Origin: Heterostelium multicystogenum
Lineage: Eukaryota > Evosea > Eumycetozoa > Acytosteliales > Acytosteliaceae
Assembly: GCA_003667245.1 (NCBI GenBank)
Contig: RCNN01000126.1
Location: 54,721-118,720, forward strand
Direction of reading: 5' to 3'
DNA: 64,000 nt
The position numbers and the translations under genes are program-made. The notes under the pieces are model-generated. The model searched no databases. It was not told where the DNA came from and saw only the letters and a program-made list of their open reading frames with translations. Shown here piece after piece: positions 21,840-33,876 of this stretch. Position 1 is the first letter of the stretch. Each line of letters begins with the position of its first letter.

Positions 21840-23546
21840 TTTTATTTCGTTAGTTTTTGTTTTAGTTTTAGAGTTTATTGATTTGAATGATTTGAGATAT
21901 AGAATTTGTCTTGTATTTATAGTCCTCCAAAATTAATATATTTAATTAATAAAACAATCACCTGTTTCTTTGAATCCATTTCCATCTATCCATTTCTTCT
22001 GAGATGATCGATTCAGTCAGTGCATATCTTTTGAAATGAAACTACCTTTCCGATCTTAAAGTGGTTTGGCTTTTTATCTATTGAAAACTGATTCTTTTTA
22101 TTGAAATACCAACTATTGGTTATACTTTTGATATTAACTAATGGGTATCAAATAATAATTATTATGACCAAGCTACTTAGCAATAATATTAACCGGTATA
22201 TTAATATCTGAGGTTAGATGATTATCACTTCTCAAATCAATCTCTTCCCAATTTGAACAATTTCAACTGAATGTATTGATTTCAGGTTGCAATCTTTAAA
22301 CATAGTAGTTTAAATTTCCTTAAAAAGTTATAACTGAATTATATGTATTTTTATTATTAAAAATAAACATATTCAGATTGATATGAGATATAATATTGTA
22401 TTGGAAATACGATAGATATGATACAATATCTAACCAATCAATCAATCATTTTGAAAAAGACATATTAAAAAAGTAAATAGATAGTTGAGTTAAATTGTGT
22501 ATGGTGTGTGTGAAAGTGTGTGATATGATTGATCTATTCGATTGTTTTATATTGAATTTCATAAAGATATGACCCACATTTTCCTAGGTAGTTTAAGTTA
22601 TAAAGAAATAAAAACATGTTTTGGAAGGATAAATATGTATATATTTAAATATACATTCTTATTACAACAAAAATGTTTATTCAAACTAACTTTTAGTGTG
22701 GTCATCTTTTTTTTATACAATTTTTATAATTCCTTTAGATTGATTGATTGTTTTTTCAATTGCAATTGAGTTTCCTATTAACTATAATATTTGAGTGTGA
22801 ACAAATATCAAGATTAATATTTTAGATAAGTATTTCTAAACAATCTACAACATTTTTTAGATTCTATAATTGAAGAAATCTTTGTGTACAATTGAGATTT
22901 CTTCAAACTAAATTTAAATATATTCTTATATTAATATTTTGAATTTAATACAATGGATATATATAAATAATAATATTTAGAGATAACTATATTTCAATTG
23001 AAATATAGTTAAATTCTTTGGGTATATTTTACTATAGTATAATAATAATATTTCCAAATCAGAGGAATCAATATAAAATGTAACTCACATATTAAAAAAT
23101 ACTTGGTAATTGATTAATTAATCTAGATCTCATCTTCAATTATGATTGTATTGCAACTTTGAGGGAAATGATCCAATTCAGGGCTAACCTCCAAAAATTT
23201 TCCTTAAAATTTAATTTAATTTTTTATCCATTAATTTAATCATTCATTTTGAGTGAGTGAGTGAGGTTTTTTTTGTTTTTTTTTATTTACTTGTTGTTTG
23301 ATTGTTTTAGGTTGACAGATTAAATTACTTCAATTGGTTAATTGCTTGAATGGTTGATTGATTGATTTAATGATTGATTGATTTAACTTCATTCTTTCCC
23401 ATACATTCATTCATATCAAAAGACATAGATAAATAAATACAAAAATATAATCATAATAATAATATTAATAGATAGACAAAAAATTAAGTAATAGGTGATA
23501 GATAAAGTTTTAGTGAACAATTACAGAGATCAAATAAAGATAAGAT
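21840..23546. other. Divergent spacer between HssA-like and SS18-Myb genes
   Basis: About 1.7 kb, strongly AT-rich. It contains GATT repeats near 23350-23390, GAGT repeats near 23253-23266, and an inverted-repeat-rich segment near 22976-23050. A Phe/Tyr-rich frame at 22542-22769 looks like spacer. It should hold both promoters. Confidence 0.45.
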
Positions 23547-26421
23547 ATGAATACAATTGCAAACAATGTGGTGTCACAATCACCATCGTTCACATCATCG
23601 ACTGTTGCAACTACAACTTCATCAGCAGCACCATCCACTTCTGTGTCTGCATCGATTCCGACTGGTGGTCCACCTGTAAAACCAAATATAATACACACAC
23701 CAGAAATCTGTTAAAAGGGTAATTTATATATATCTACAGGAATATTTAGTTAGTTTATTAGTTAACCATCTATTATTAATCAATCCATAATAAATCACGA
23801 CAGTTACTAGATGAAAATCAGCTACTTATAACCAACTATATTGGAGAACCAAAATTTCAAACAGACTTCAAGATTGTGTTGGGTATGTATACATGCAATA
23901 GAGGTCGAAGCAATCATACAGCAAACCACCACAACACACATTGTGTCGACATTAAAAACTTGCTTCATTTGGGCTAGACTTTTATTCATTGCAAATATTA
24001 ATATCACTATAGTTACCAATTAGGTAACATTATAATTTAGTTACACTTGCTACGGTTGCTGAATCTCAAAAAACAACATGTATGTACTTTCATGATTCTC
24101 ATGCTCTATTTGCGCAATCTAACCCATTGTGTGTTGTTTCTAGCAAAACAATCAGTCACTACAAGCTATCACACAGAAGCCGCCTGTTCCTAATCCGGCA
24201 CAACCACACCAGCAGCCACATACACAAACTCCCCAAGCAAATACTCCTCCACTTCTAAATGGACAGCCGCAACAGCAGCAGCAGCAACAACCACAACAAC
24301 AACCTATGCAACCGCCAAATCCACAAAATGTAGGAGCGCCACAGCAACCTAATACGATGGTCCAACAATCGCCAACCTATGGATCACCAGTAAATACCAA
24401 TGCTGCCATTCACATGAAACCCAATTTGGTTTCGCAACCACAACAACAACCACCACAGCAGCCACAACAGCCAAATCAAGAAATGCAACAATCAACACAG
24501 CAAAACATGCAGCAGCAGCAACCAAACCAACCTTCTCAACCCAATACTCCTGTTGTAAATCCTTACTATTCCAACTTCCAACAACCACCACAAAACTTGC
24601 AGCAGCAACCTAATACAATGCAGTCCCCTGTAAATCAAGCACAGCTACAGAATCAAGCTAATACTGCTCAAAAGCCACCACAACCTCAACAACAGTTTTC
24701 CAGGTCAACAACAACCACAGTCAAATATTTACCAACAACAGCAATCTAATACAATGCAGTCACCTTCAAATCAGCAACCACAGTTGGCGTCACCTCATCA
24801 AATTCATTCGCCACACCAGCAACTAACTCCTACAGTACAGCAACAGACCTCGCCAATGGTTCAGCAACCAATGATGGTAAATAAACAAATGGCAAACATT
24901 GGACAATCTGTTCAGCAACCAAGTGGCCACTCTCCAATACAGTCCCCAATTCAGCAGCAGCAAGCAAACAACCACAACAACCATCACCAACTCCACAACA
25001 GACTTCTCCAAACTATCAACAGCAGCAACCTCAACAACAACCTCAACAAACGCCACAGTCGACCACTGCCCATCTCCAGCATACAATAGCACTTTTACAA
25101 CAACAAAGTAATGCTAACACTGCAAAGTATCAGCAGCTACAACAACAGCAACAAGCTCATGTTAGAGATTTGAATAACTTCTTGGCCCAGCTACAGACTC
25201 AAAATCCATCACTACACCCACAAGCACAACCACAAATCAGTGCAATGCAATCCACAATCTCTCAGCTCCAGATGCTAATGAACAATATCCAATCACAACA
25301 ACAACATATTACTCAACAGCTCCAGAACGCCCAAATGCAATTGAATCAACAAAATAATCAAATCCAGCAACAGCAACAGCAACCACCACCACAACAACAA
25401 CCACAGCAACAACATCTGGAACAAGCACAGCCAACCACTCCCCAGCAACAACAACAACCTGTTTATATACAACAACAACCAACCGCACAAACAACAACCA
25501 ATACAACCCCAGCCACAACAAGGACAACCATTGCAACAACAACCTCCCCAAGTCATGCAAGCCCTCCCTGTCAGTGTATTAAATCAGCACATCAAGAGTT
25601 TCCAAGATCAACTACAAACACTGAAGACTCAAATTCAAAACGGATCACAAGTTTCTCGCTCAATTCCAGGCAATCCCACAGCCATGGCAACCTCAACAAC
25701 ATCAACAATACACACAACTTCAAATGCAACTAAAGGGCATTACCGATCATGCCAACAATCTCCAACAGATATTGTCATCCCCACCACAAACAACAGCAGC
25801 TCTTTATCCAGCAAATGATTATCCAGCAACAACAAATGCAGCAGCAAACAACAACAACAGAATCAACAGATTCAACAGCAACAACAGCAAAACCAGCTAC
25901 AACAGCAGCAGCTCACACAACCCGCCATCCAGCCCCAATGCAAGGACAGTCAGTACAGCCTGCAGCCATGCACCTGAAACACCCCTCATCACCACCCAAC
26001 TCAACAGTCCCAACTGCTCCGACACAAAGGTCGACAAGAAAGGAAAAGTCAAAGAGAAGACATCGCATTGGACACAAGAGGAACACCAACTGTTTTTGGA
26101 GGCAGTTTCAAAAGTTTGGCATCAAAGAGTACCATGCCATCTCGGCCTATGTAAAGACCAGAACACACCACCAAGTCAGAACACACGTGAACACCTATCT
26201 CAAGAACGAGAAAAAGAAGAGTCTCAATACCTCCAACACATCGATTGGAAGTAGCAACAGTAACGTCGTCAACACACCTACCAACCCAACCAGCACCCCT
26301 CAGAACTCATTCGTTTCCGAAGGTTTTTTCATCACCATCTTCTGGTCAAACACCTAGTTCACCACCCTCCCAAGCATCTCCTGAAGTTAATACATTGATA
26401 CAACAACAACTACCACAATAA
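23547..26421 (+). CDS. SS18/SSXT-like N-terminus fused to a Gln-rich protein with a Myb-like domain
   Basis: Probable nuclear transcription or chromatin regulator. Exons: 23547-23718, 23804-23882, 24013-24079 and 24144-26421. Exon 1 starts MNTIANNVVSQSPSF and ends THTPEIVKR-like after one base correction. It is followed by LLDENQLLI, then ILENQNF, then NLVTLATVAESQ. These blocks match in order the SNH domain of SS18/SSXT (GIF in plants), which binds SWI/SNF subunits. About 600 Gln/Pro/Asn-rich residues follow, with helical islands such as AKYQQLQQQQQAHVRDLNNF and QHIKSFQDQLQTLKTQIQ. At 26040-26215 is a SANT/Myb-like domain, HWTQEEHQLFLEAV, FGIKEYHAISAYVKTRTHHQ and VRTHVNTYLKNEKKK, similar to SHAQKYF-type Myb proteins. 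The end is SPEVNTLIQQQLPQ. About seven frame changes at A/C runs are needed. No AT-rich gap separates the two domains. Confidence 0.72.
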
Positions 26422-26806
26422 CAAGCAGCAGTAATGACAGACTGACACCGCCAAATATTAACCATCTAAAGTCTATCTCATATCGAATATTTGAAACAAC
26501 AACATACTTATTATAATAAATTTATGACAAACATGTATAAATATCTAACATATACAAGTTGTACAAATATACAAGATTATTAAATGATCCATTTTGAGAT
26601 ATATGTATAGGTTTGATTGATCAATTAAAGAAATGATATCATTCATTCATTTTAATTGTTTATGGTTTGGTTTTAGTTTGGTTTTTGTACATTGATGTTT
26701 ACATTTGTGTTTGATGTAGCTGCTGCCTGCGCTGGTGCAGCTACATATGATTGATCTATATCTATTTACTGGGTGATATTGTCGAAAAAAACAACAACCA
26801 TCATCA
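26422..26806. other. Convergent spacer with a GC-rich hairpin
   Basis: Lies between the converging SS18-Myb and SERF genes. The outer parts are AT-rich. Bases 26714-26746 are GC-rich and form a perfect 10-base-pair stem. On the minus strand 26673-26741 also reads as a coding-like tail (see findings). Confidence 0.5.
26714..26746. repeat. GC-rich inverted repeat
   Basis: ATGTAGCTGC and its exact complement GCAGCTACAT flank a 13-base loop. It stands out from the AT-rich surroundings. It could be an RNA hairpin in the 3' UTR of either converging gene, or simply Ala-coding repeats on the minus strand. Confidence 0.6.
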
Positions 26807-27192
26807 TTACTTCTTCATCTTAGCAGCGAGGGCATCTGCTTCCTCTTTAGCTTTTCTTTCATCGAATGCTTTTTGTTTTTCTAATACAGCCAATCTATCT
26901 CTAGAATTACCAAACCAATCGATCAATCATGATTAGCAATAAAGTTGTGATAAGATATCAACATTGATTGAATTTACCTTTCTTTTCTATCAACCATGCT
27001 TCCTTCCAATCCTTTCTTTGGACCAGCTGCTTTTCTTGCTTCAGATCTCTTTCTATCGATTTCTCTTTGATTACCTCCTGATGTAGATTAAGGACAAAAG
27101 TAATTGATCAGTCATCAATAGTTATTTATAAAAACATTTACAATCATCAGCTACTTCATCAAGTATTGAAGCAATAACAACTTACTTGTCAT
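26807..27192 (-). CDS. SERF/4F5-family small basic protein
   Basis: Three exons: 27192-27186 (only seven bases), 27077-26978 and 26900-26807. All introns have GT/AG ends and the phases agree. The joined protein begins MTRGNQREIDRKRSEARKAA, the diagnostic start of the 4F5/SERF family. It continues GPKKGLEGSMVDRKERDRLA and ends DERKAKEEADALAAKMKK, 67 residues. SERF proteins are disordered, highly charged and, in animals, bind RNA and promote amyloid formation. The family match is strong, since the correct start only appears after splicing. The possibility of a further alternative 3' exon is discussed in findings. Confidence 0.88.
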
Positions 27193-29042
27193 TTTTGATT
27201 ATTCTACTGTATTTGCTACGCAAACTAACTTGTGTATATGTGTGTTCTATATAAAATATATTAAAAATTGATGTGTACTTTTGATACAATATCAAACTGT
27301 TGGATTGACCGTCACACCATCTACACAAACATGAGAAAAAAATTAACTTGAAAATTCAAAAAAAAAAAAAAAAAAATCAAAAGTTGACTACAGGTTGGTT
27401 CTGCAATGACCATCTGATCAGAGGCTGTGAATGTATGGTAGGGAATATAAAGTCATTAATATATATTAACCTAGCTATTGTTAATACCTTTATCCTTTCT
27501 AATATCTTGTGATTGCCATATTACATTTATATGAGGATGGAATTAACTTTAGTAGCTGCAGTTCACTGCAATTTAGGTTAGATTATTTGGCTAGTGAGTT
27601 TTGTTTTGTTTATATGTTGTATCTTTGCTCAAGTGATTGCCATGTTGACATTGATCAATTGTGATGATGGATTTGATTGGGGAAATTAGATTTATGAAAA
27701 ATTATTCTCACCCAAAAAATATTTTTATGATAATAAAAAAACATTGTGCGAATCAATCAAACCCATTTTCAACTAAATGTTTTTTTTTCATCACGACAAA
27801 CGCTTGTTTTAAATATAAGCATACTTTCTGTCCAAACAAATCAAAATCAACAAGAACTACAATCATTTGCTTTTTATTATCTTAGTTTAGCTTATCTTGG
27901 CAAACATTCAAACTAAATAACATAGTAGAAGTAGAGTAGAATTAGAAGTAGTAATAATAATAATAATAATATTCATTTGAATCTGTTCAATTGTAATTTA
28001 CATCCACCAGGATAAAGGAGTCAGTAGTACAACTTATAAAAGTAAAGTAAAAAGACAATAACTGTTCATCAGTTAAATTATAGTTTATCTTACTTAAAAG
28101 TAAATGTTGGTTCTGTACATTTCATTTATTCAACATCGATATCCACATCAGTAGTAACATATTGTTACAGTCACATCACTCAACTCAATCAACATCGTAC
28201 AAAGTGTCTTTAATAGTTTATTTATATACATCAGATATATTTGCATTAATTGGTGTCATCCATTTCATCATTTTAGTGATGAAAATGAATTTGATTGTTT
28301 GTTTTCTGTGTGTTAATGAATGATGCTGCCACAATCAATTCTACTCCATTCTAAAGAAAATAATAAAATTATAAAAATGATCCATTCATCCATTGAGATA
28401 CAACACAAACAACACAAACCACATCATATCAACAACAACAACAATCATAATAATAACAATAAACAACAATAACAATACGATACTACATAACATAAAATAA
28501 CAAAAGAGTGTTCCTACAACTTTACAATAGTAGCAGCAAGCCACAACGACCAAAATAACAACACACAACTACTAATCATCCAACCAACACATCATGGTTG
28601 TAAAATCTCAAATGTATTGTATCTATTTTTGAATTATTTATATGTTTATAAATAAATAGATATAATCAAAAATTGATTGATATGATGGTATATATTTGAT
28701 TAATTAGACTATTTATTGATTATTTGTTACCATTATTATTATTATTATTACTATTAGCATCACAAGTACATAATCATTTATTACAAATAAATCTAAAAGC
28801 TTGAAATTTTCCATCTTTCATTCTTTCCTTCCTTCAGCATTTCCCAATATTTTTGAAAACACCAACTCCATACCTTTAGTTTTACAAATTTTAATTAATT
28901 TACATTTTATTTTTAGCAATAACACAACACAGTTAGTCAGTCAGTCAGTCTTTACTTGTTTATTATTAAGCCAGTAGCAGTAGTGTATTTTGTAATATTA
29001 TTTTAAATCAGTATCATCACAGCACAGCAGTAGAATATAAGA
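27193..29042. other. Divergent spacer
   Basis: About 1.85 kb. Contains an A run at about 27360-27376, (AAT)n near 27953-27970 and a CA-rich segment near 28400-28590. It serves as promoter region for the SERF and CH-domain genes. Small frames at 27661-27885 and 28386-28568 have spacer-like composition. A CAGT repeat near 28934-28948 lies just before the CH gene. Confidence 0.45.
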
Positions 29043-31842
29043 ATGTCAGTTAAAACAGGACAAGAGGCATTGCTTCTCTGGGCTCAAATCAGAACCAATG
29101 GATATCCAGGTGTCAAAGTACAGAATTTCACTGACAGTTGGGCTGACGGTATGTAATTACATAATTAATTCATCCTGCTACGCAATCCATGTGGATCAAA
29201 AACTAACCTAACGAACGAATGATATAAAGGATTGGCATTTTGTGCATTGGTACACTCCTATGAAGTGATAAACTTTTTAAATATGACGATTTGAATGCTT
29301 CGAATAAGCGTGATAATTTAGAGTTGGCATTTACACATGCTTTGAAATTGGGTGTCCCCGATCTATTGGATCCAGACTTTTGTAGGTTTTGTTGCTTGTG
29401 AATCATATTGGGAGAAATCCGGGTTTCCACAAGTTTTACTAAATATGATTTTTCTTTGTTATTACAATCGACTGAAGTGCTCATGGATGGTGGATTAGAT
29501 AGAAGAAGTATTATGACATATCTTTCAGAGTTGTATCATCATTTCAAAAAAGCATATCCAGTCTCACCGGACTCACCATATAAGAAACAAGGTATTTCCA
29601 TCAGCATCCAAGATTTGAATAGTGAACAGTTGACTCAGTTGCTCATAAAGGAGCGTGAGAAAAAGGGAATCAAGACAAAGTTGGGTACTCCCATGTCACC
29701 AGTGGTGCCAAGCCACTAGCTGGACAAAAGCCAACTTTGGATCCAGCCTTGGCTGCCAAACGTGCCGAAGAGGAAAAGCAACGTGCTGAGCGTAGAAAAC
29801 AGCTCGAAGAAGATGCACGTGCTAGACGTCGCCAAGAAGAGGAAGAAGAAGCAAGAAAGAAGGAAGAAGTCACAAAATTCCGTCAACAACAAAGTGGTAT
29901 CCCAATTGGTAGCGTAGACAAGTCTGGATCTGCCAACGATTTGAAAAAGAGAATTAAAGAGATGGAGGAGCTCGAAAAGAAGAGAAAGGAAGAGGAACAA
30001 AGAAAGAAGAGAGCGTAAACATCTCGATAGAAATAGCAAGCGTATGAGTCAATCTACATTATCTAGTGAAATTGCTAAATTCAATCAAATGGCCATCAAC
30101 GGTGAGTCGAACAACAACAATGCAGACTCCACTTCGCCAACTCTCAACTCAGTAGATCAAGCAATGGAGAAACAAAAGGATGCAGCTGCACAACTCGAGC
30201 TTGAGAAACAAAAGAAAGAAAAGGAAGAATTGGAGGCCGCCGAGAGAAAGAAGAAAGAAGAGGAGGAAGCCGAGAGAAAGAAGAGAGAGGAAGAAGAAGA
30301 AGCAAAAAGGAGAGAGGAAGAAAAGCTACAAATTGCTCAGATGTCCGAAAAAGAGAGAGTCAAGTACGAATTGGAGAAAGAAGAAAAAGAATTGGAGAAA
30401 AGAAGAAAGGAAAGAGAAAGTGCCAGAAGAGAAGCCAAAGAAAAAGAGGAAAGAGAACTCAAAGAGAAGGAGCGTGAGAGAGAAGAGCGCCAAAAAGAAA
30501 GAGAAAGAGAGAAGGAGCAAAGACAGAAAGAAAGGGAACTCAAAGAAAAGTTGGCTCTCGAGGAGAAAGAAAGAGAGGCAGAGTACTTGGCACAAAGAGA
30601 AAGAGAAAAGCGTTTGGCAAGAGAGAAGGAAAAGGAGGCCCAGGAAAAAGCCGAGAGAGAAGCCCAAGAAAGAGAGGCACTTGAGAGACAAGCCAGACAA
30701 GAACAAAGAGAAAGAGAGCTCAACGAGAAGCAATTGCAACAGGAGAGAGAGGCCAAGGAAGCTCTCAAGAAAGAGAGAGTGCTCAAGGAGAAGGAAGAAA
30801 GAGAGATGCAAGAAGAACTCGACCGTGAGAGAGAAATTAGAGAACGTGAAGAAGTAAGAGAGCGTTTGGCAGTCGCTGAAAAGATTATTGACACAAGAGA
30901 GATCAGAAGAAGAGAAAGAGAAGCCAAGGAGAGAGAAGAGAAAGATAAAGAAGATAAGGAAAGAGAGCAGAGAGAGAAAGAGCGTGACGCCAAAAAGAGA
31001 GAGAGAGAACAAAGAGAAAAGGAGCAAAGAGAAAAAGAAGAGCGTGAGCGTGAAGAAAGAGAAAGAGAGCGTGAAGCCAGAAAGAGAGAAGAGAGCAAAG
31101 AGAAAAAGAGCAAAGAGAAAAGGAGGAGAAGGAACGTGAGGAAAGAGAAAGAGAACGTGAAGCCAGAAGAAAGGAAAGAGAACAGAAAGAAAAAGAACAA
31201 AGAGAAAAAGAGCAGAGAGAGCGTGAGGAAAGAGAAAGAGAGCGTGAAGAGCTCAATAAACAACGTGAGGCCAGAAGAAAGGAGCGTGAGGAGAAAGAAA
31301 AAGAGGAGCTCGAGAAACTTAAGCAAGAGAAAGAGGCCAAGGAGCGTGAAAGACTTCAGAAGGAAAAGGAAACTGCCAAAGCACTCGACGAATATGAACT
31401 TGCCAAAGAGAAACGTGAGGAAGAGCGTAGAAAGAGAAGAGAGCAAATCGAGCGTGAAATCGAGGAGGAGAAGAAGAGATTGGAGGAAGAGAAGGAAGCT
31501 AGACGTAGACAACGTGAGGAACGTAGAAAAGAAAGCGAATCATCGACTCCATCTTCCATTGACAGCTCACCTGGAATCAAGAGTCCATCGCTTACCTCCA
31601 CCAGCAGTACCTCAGATAGCTCCACTCTTACACGTGAAGACTACTATGAACAACGTAGACGTGAGCGTGAAGCCAAAAAGAAAGAACTTGAAGAAGAAGA
31701 AAAAAGAATTGAAGAAGAAAGAAAGAGGAGAATGGAAGAACGTCGACTTGAACGTGAGAGAAAGGACAGAGAGCTTGCAGAGGAAGCAAAACGTCTCGAG
31801 CAAGAAAGAGAAGAAAGAAGAAGAAAGAGAGCTGGTTTATAA
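29043..31842 (+). CDS. Calponin-homology domain protein with very long charged helix
   Basis: Probable actin-associated cytoskeletal protein. Exon 1 is 29043-29148 (MSVKTGQEALLLWAQIRTN, then FTDSWADG) and exon 2 starts at 29230 in phase. The CH domain continues LAFCALVHSYE, KYDDLNASNKRDNLELAFTH and LGVPDLLDP, and ends LDRRSIMTYLSELYHHFKKA. An insert or small intron (about 29383-29440) lies in the last third and is hard to resolve. From about 29740 to 31500 the protein is almost only Glu, Lys, Arg and Gln with few hydrophobics, typical of a stable single alpha-helix. A Ser-rich break (SSTPSSIDSSPGIKSPSLTS) precedes another charged segment ending RRRKRAGL. Frame changes are needed near 29260, 29700, 30010 and 31130. 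Total about 850 residues. The CH call is firm and the precise family unknown. Confidence 0.8.
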
Positions 31843-32963
31843 ATATTTTATTCAATCATTTTAATCAATCATAAAGTAGGTTAAGTTAATTATATTTGAA
31901 TTATTATCGTCTTCTTTAGCAAAAAGACTAACATGCATAATCTACTCAATAGTTTCAATTATATAATTAAATTTATATAGTTATTACAAATATCAACAAC
32001 AACCACAACAACAACAACAAAAACAAATATGACAGTATTAATATAATAGATTTATTTGTATCAATCAATCATTTTATGAGATAGATAATAATTTATACAA
32101 GTAGACAAATAACATTCAAACTTTACCTCAAACAAACATATAATATTTATATAAATAAAAAATGTATTATTATCCATTATTATTCGTTGTTGTATTTATT
32201 TTATGTGTTTTTGTGAATTTCAATTTGATTAGTTTTATTTGAAATACAAGGTTAGAGAATCAGATAATGATGCAAATGCAATGTCAAATAGAAATATGAA
32301 TGGATAGATGTTCAACAAAATCCATTTGCTCATATGAAATTTACAAACGAAATAAAAGTCATATTCTAACTTGACATATAAATAGTAGACTAACTAGTAG
32401 TCGTAGTAGTTGATATCAATTGTTATTTTTAAAGAGAATAAAAATACAAAAACTACAATGAAAGTATAAATTGTGGTAAAAATTTAATTATATCTCACCA
32501 CATAATACTTAATACTTATGATTTAGATATGTGGTGGGTGGGGTGATAAGATGATAGATTGTTATACTATACTACAATTATTATTATTTATACATATGAC
32601 TTAAACTAAGATATCAGATCTTCTGGGAAGATCCTTACATCCCTGAAATTTTGATGGCAAGTACTTGTCTTACCAATATTTTCATTACAAGATGAATACC
32701 TAATAAGATGGTGGGGATGGTTAACAATCTTTAAAAGTATTCCTTAATTATATAAATAATATTAATAATATTTATATATTAAAGCAATCGAACATAATAA
32801 TATTTCTATTCCCAATTTAATGTTGAAAAAATAAGATAAAAATTATTTAGAAAGATATTTATTGGAATATATAAATATTCTTTTTATTATTATATATTTT
32901 TATAATAATTTTCTAAATATTTATTTTATTATTATTTCTTCTTTTCCAATACAATATTACAAG
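31843..32963. other. Spacer upstream of the SdrD-B gene
   Basis: About 1.1 kb of AT-rich sequence with CAA repeats near 31992-32025 and a (TAATAT)-like run near 32753-32785. It should contain the 3' end of the CH gene and the promoter of the secreted protein. No coding signal. Confidence 0.45.
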
Positions 32964-33797
32964 ATGTTAACATTATCTTTACAAAATATTATTTATATAT
33001 TTTCCAGCTTGGTCATTTTATATATATCAGTATGTGCAAACAAGGTGGAATCTTATTCGCCACTTGTACCTGTAGGTATGGCTGATTATTATATTCCATA
33101 TAAAATTATTGGTATTACTTATTTTGATGAAAACAATAACGGTGTATACGATATTATGGAGGATCCTGTGGAAGGATTAGAAGTAATCATCACACAAAAT
33201 GGTATACCTCTAGCCGACACCAGAACTAAATATAGTGATGAATCATTTGTCATACCACAACTTCGAGAAGGACATTATTGTCTATCAATCACAGACAAAT
33301 GGGGAAAATATTCTCCAATTTTAAGCTCAGAGAGTATGCTTTATCCAAACGGAACTTATTGTTTCGACTTAAATCCACAAACCACAACTTATGAAAATGG
33401 TGTCGGTGGAGTATTCAGATATGTTGCTGGATTTAGATTAAAAACCTATCCAATTTCATTTAGAACTTGGTTAGATAGCAATGAAAATGGATTAGTAGAT
33501 TTTGGAGAGCCTTATCTAGGAGGAATCCATGGTGAAATTAGATATGATACATTGGAAGGTCCTCTTTATGCTATTTTCAATACTACAGAACATGAGCGCG
33601 GATATAGTATAACTTTAACTCCAGGAATAACTTATTGTGTAATACTTGTAGATCCAACCAATACTTTTGTTATTGGTAAACATGTGGGACAAAATATCTT
33701 CAGACCTGAGACCCAATCAGTTTGTTTCACTATGAGAAAATATAACCTCAACTATTACTTGTCAGCAGCATTCATATTAAAGCAGAGCCAAACATAA
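32964..33797 (+). CDS. Secreted SdrD-B-domain protein, colossin-like
   Basis: Single exon of 277 codons if started at the ATG at 32964. This start gives a good signal peptide (LSLQNIIYIFSSLVILYISV, then CANK); the frame is open further upstream but is AT-rich UTR-like. Two SdrD-B type domains are visible. The first is YFDENNNGVYDIMEDPVEGL, the second TWLDSNENGLVDFGEPYLGG, each with the DxNxNGxxD calcium-binding-type loop. The mature chain has several N-glycosylation sites (NGTY, NTTE) and paired cysteines. Dictyostelid colossins are giant proteins with many such domains; this one is small. Likely extracellular or cell-surface. Function unknown. Confidence 0.82.
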   Translation: MLTLSLQNIIYIFSSLVILYISVCANKVESYSPLVPVGMADYYIPYKIIGITYFDENNNGVYDIMEDPVEGLEVIITQNGIPLADTRTKYSDESFVIPQLREGHYCLSITDKWGKYSPILSSESMLYPNGTYCFDLNPQTTTYENGVGGVFRYVAGFRLKTYPISFRTWLDSNENGLVDFGEPYLGGIHGEIRYDTLEGPLYAIFNTTEHERGYSITLTPGITYCVILVDPTNTFVIGKHVGQNIFRPETQSVCFTMRKYNLNYYLSAAFILKQSQT

Positions 33798-33876
33798 GGA
33801 ATCCTGAAATCCCATACTACCTATCTTAATAAATAAATCTATTTTATTCTATATTATGTTATAAAGGGGAGGGTGT

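Noticed and set aside
22542..22769. Plus-strand Phe/Tyr/Lys-rich frame
   Set aside because: Typical translation of AT-rich spacer, with no domain and no splice partners.
30326..31512. Long minus-strand Ser/Leu/Phe-rich frames
   Set aside because: Antisense shadows of the Glu/Lys/Arg repeats of the CH-domain gene. No start context or domain.
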